The position numbers and the translations under genes are program-made. Source: CAZMUQ01 sp964569845 (GTDB taxonomy: Archaea > Thermoproteota > Bathyarchaeia > Hecatellales > Hecatellaceae). From it: a stretch of 54,964 nucleotides of DNA. The stretch is taken from contig CAZMUQ010000006.1 in the NCBI GenBank assembly GCA_964569845.1, positions 1 through 54,964 of the forward strand, written 5' to 3'. The notes below the pieces were generated by a model, which did no database searches, was not told the origin of the DNA, and was given only the letters and a program-made list of their open reading frames with translations. Of the stretch, positions 52,982-54,964 are shown piece by piece; the first letter of the stretch is position 1, and every line of letters starts with the position of its first letter.

Positions 52982-54646
52982 ATGTTGCTTAGAGAACTTG
53001 TTGAGGTGTATGAGAAGGTTAGCAGCTTTTCTGAAAAACTTAGGAAGATTGATATTGTAGCTAGGTTTTTAAGGAATACTTCTGAAAAACTTTTACCAGT
53101 TGTTTGTTACATGCTTAGAGGAAGAATTTTTCCCGACTATTCTCCAAAGGAGTTGGATGTTGGATGGGCAACTTTGTGGAACTGTATTTTAAAAGTTGCT
53201 AACATTGGTGAAGATAAACTTATAAAAGCTTATAATATGTTTGGTGATTTAGGGTTAGCTGTTGAGCATATTTTCAAGGTTAAGCATAAAATTGGTATGC
53301 TAAGCTTAGATATGAAACCTTTAACAGTTGAAGAAACATACAATGCTTTACAAGAGGTTGCTGAGGTTAAAGGTGAAAGCTCCTTAAAAAGGAAACAGAA
53401 AATTCTTGTAGGTTTACTAGGTAGAGCTTCACCTGAGGAGGCAAAATTTATAGTTAAGATTATCACTGGAGAGATGAGATACGGTTTTAAAGAGGGGTTG
53501 CTTGAAGAATCTATTTCAAAGGCTTTTTCAGTTAACTTGGATGTTGTTAAAAAAGCTTACATGGTAACATCGGATATAGGTTATGTTGCACAGCTTGCAA
53601 AAGTTAATCCTACAATGCTTGAACAACTTAACATTAAACCTGGAATACCTGTTAGGCATATGCTTGCAGAAGCTGCTGAAAAATTGGAGGAAGGTTTTGA
53701 AAGGTATGGTAAAGCTTTTTTTGAATTTAAATATGATGGAGCAAGGTTAGGCATACATAAGGATGAGAATGGTTTAATTAAAATTTTTACTAGAAGATCT
53801 GAAGATGTTACTTTATCTTTACCTGAAATTGTTGAGGAGGTTAAAAAGATTCCCCACTCTTTTATTTTGGATGGTGAAGTTGTACCTTTTGAAAGGAAGC
53901 CTAAAGCCTATCAGCATCTTATTAGAAGATTAAGAAGGAAATATGATGTTAAGGAATATGTTAAACTTATTCCTGTTAAACTTTACATTTTTGACCTACT
54001 ATATTTGGATGGCAACTCTTTAATTGATTTACCACTTCTTGAGAGGAGAAGAATTCTTGAGGAGATTATTAAGCCAAGTAGATATATTGAGGTTTCTAGG
54101 TACATTTTGACATCAAACATTGAGGAAGCTAAAAAAATGTTTGAAGAAGCTTTAAATCAAGGTTTTGAGGGTGTAATGATTAAGGATCCTGCATCAAAAT
54201 ATACTCCTGGTAGGAGAGGTTTAGGTTGGCTTAAATTTAAAGGTAAAGCCGAAACCTTAGATCTTGTAGTTGTTGCTGTGGAGTATGGGCATGGAAAAAG
54301 AGCTAAAGTTTTATCTGATTATACTTTTGCAGCTAAAGATGAGAATGGTAAACTTATCCCTGTAGCTAAAGCCTACTGTGGTTTAACTGATAAAGAAATT
54401 GAGGAAATGACAAAGCTTTTTAAAAGCATAGCCATTAAAGATGAAGGTAGAAAACTTATAGTTCAACCTAAAATTGTTGTTGAAGTTGCATTTGGAGAAA
54501 TACAAAAATCCCCCTCCTATCCAAGCGGATATTCTCTAAGATTTCCAAGAATAAAAAGAATTAGATGGGATAAAACTCCAGAAGAAATAGACACAATAAA
54601 TAAAATAAAGGAAATCTATGAAAAACAAGCCAAAAATAAGCCATAA
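52982..54646 (+). CDS. lig: ATP-dependent DNA ligase
   Basis: Seals nicks in replication and repair. The adenylated lysine is K250 in EFKYDGAR (motif I), close to its place in Pyrococcus ligase. Motif III (VKLYIFDLLYLDG), motif IV (QGFEGVMIKDP) and motif V (WLKFKGKAETLDLVVVA) follow in order, with the N-terminal DNA-binding domain before them and the OB domain to residue 554. Start ATG 52982, preceded by AGTGAA and an AT-rich promoter. Single-gene unit. Confidence 0.96.
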   Translation: MLLRELVEVYEKVSSFSEKLRKIDIVARFLRNTSEKLLPVVCYMLRGRIFPDYSPKELDVGWATLWNCILKVANIGEDKLIKAYNMFGDLGLAVEHIFKVKHKIGMLSLDMKPLTVEETYNALQEVAEVKGESSLKRKQKILVGLLGRASPEEAKFIVKIITGEMRYGFKEGLLEESISKAFSVNLDVVKKAYMVTSDIGYVAQLAKVNPTMLEQLNIKPGIPVRHMLAEAAEKLEEGFERYGKAFFEFKYDGARLGIHKDENGLIKIFTRRSEDVTLSLPEIVEEVKKIPHSFILDGEVVPFERKPKAYQHLIRRLRRKYDVKEYVKLIPVKLYIFDLLYLDGNSLIDLPLLERRRILEEIIKPSRYIEVSRYILTSNIEEAKKMFEEALNQGFEGVMIKDPASKYTPGRRGLGWLKFKGKAETLDLVVVAVEYGHGKRAKVLSDYTFAAKDENGKLIPVAKAYCGLTDKEIEEMTKLFKSIAIKDEGRKLIVQPKIVVEVAFGEIQKSPSYPSGYSLRFPRIKRIRWDKTPEEIDTINKIKEIYEKQAKNKP

Positions 54647-54964
54647 AATTATACTTCCACACCTTAAACATAGCTTAATAAGGCAGGGAATCTTAAAAGA
54701 GAATCGAAAAGAACACACCGAATTGTTTTCTTGTATTATCTACAGACATTTCCCGACCTTCGAGTCTTCGGCAATAAATTTGCTTTTTAGCCTTACAGAA
54801 TCTACGAAATCTTTACTTAGATGCTAGAAATTCGCAGGTTTTAAAATTCCCCCCATCTTACAATAAAAACGAAAAACTTGAACTTTGTGCAATAGCTAAT
54901 TTTTTCGGCGGAAATACATTGTTTTTGTGCAGATTCTTAACCGCCGAAAAAGCATAAAATAAAT
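54647..54964. other. Non-coding tail of the window
   Basis: About 320 bases without a convincing gene. Apart from the inverted repeat at 54901-54951, I see only short stop-rich frames. Confidence 0.5.
54901..54951. repeat. Inverted repeat TTTTTCGGCGG / CCGCCGAAAAA
   Basis: Perfect 11-base arms at 54901-54911 and 54941-54951 with a 29-base spacer that is AT-rich. GC-rich cores in such AT-rich DNA are rare here. It could be a hairpin, a small element end or an operator. Confidence 0.55.

Noticed and set aside
54618..54827. Small frame overlapping the end of the ligase gene
   Set aside because: It overlaps the ligase in another frame, has no ribosome site and no recognisable motif.
1..54964. 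CRISPR array, insertion sequences or rRNA genes
   Set aside because: No regularly spaced direct repeats, no transposase and no rRNA-like sequence were seen on reading through the window.

Overview
This AT-rich window is a scaffold from an archaeon. The evidence is Alba chromatin protein, A-type ATP synthase subunits H and E, a GPN-loop GTPase, an archaeal ATP-dependent DNA ligase, endonuclease Q, archaeal TrmI, an intron-containing tRNA-Thr, frequent TTG starts and TATA-like boxes before genes. The gene mix (energy-converting [NiFe] hydrogenase, tungsten aldehyde oxidoreductase, Wtp tungstate transporter, fused thiol:fumarate-reductase-type iron-sulfur subunit) suits a strict anaerobe. I would guess a TACK lineage such as Bathyarchaeia, but nothing here proves the phylum. 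Two 100-N runs (28171-28270 and 39805-39904) mark scaffold joins, so this is probably a draft or metagenome assembly.

Layout. 1-2150: Nudix hydrolase, tRNA-Thr with a 13-nt intron, an integrase remnant, a small unknown protein and a long gene-poor stretch. 2150-5140: polyferredoxin plus aldehyde:ferredoxin oxidoreductase, then a decayed GH130 gene. 5160-9540: flippase-like membrane protein, two glycosyltransferases and an alpha/beta hydrolase, probably surface-glycan work. 10018-21018: an AbrB-PhoU regulator, then nine genes for an NAD(P)H-linked, membrane-bound, Ech-like group 4 [NiFe] hydrogenase. 21382-25574: sugar nucleotidyltransferase, then a ModE-type regulator divergent from wtpABC with a ModE-like operator between them. 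25782-32351: zinc ribbon, MgtE, AIM24, intramembrane protease, thiolase, Alba, DUF123, GPN GTPase. 32465-35781: soluble fumarate reductase/succinate dehydrogenase pair. 35849-42522: ADP-ribosylglycohydrolase, EndoQ, ATPase H/E, TrmI, glutamine amidotransferase, aminotransferase. 42698-50727: PdxS/PdxT and an argH-carA-carB run. 50942-54646: PUA protein, flavin reductase, a DUF3786-like protein and DNA ligase. The scaffold then ends in a non-coding tail with an inverted repeat.

The most notable system is the hydrogenase cluster. A NuoE/NuoF/HoxU-type diaphorase (FMN, NADH) lies upstream of six Ech-like genes. The NuoC-like subunit is fused in one 592-residue protein to a GltD/NfnB-type FAD-NAD(P)H oxidoreductase. 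The large subunit keeps all four nickel-binding cysteines, so it is a hydrogenase and not a complex I homologue. The complex could move electrons among NADH, NADPH, ferredoxin and H2 while pumping ions. Tungstate uptake (wtpABC) would supply the tungsten enzyme near the window start, whose reduced ferredoxin could feed this hydrogenase. That linkage is inference.
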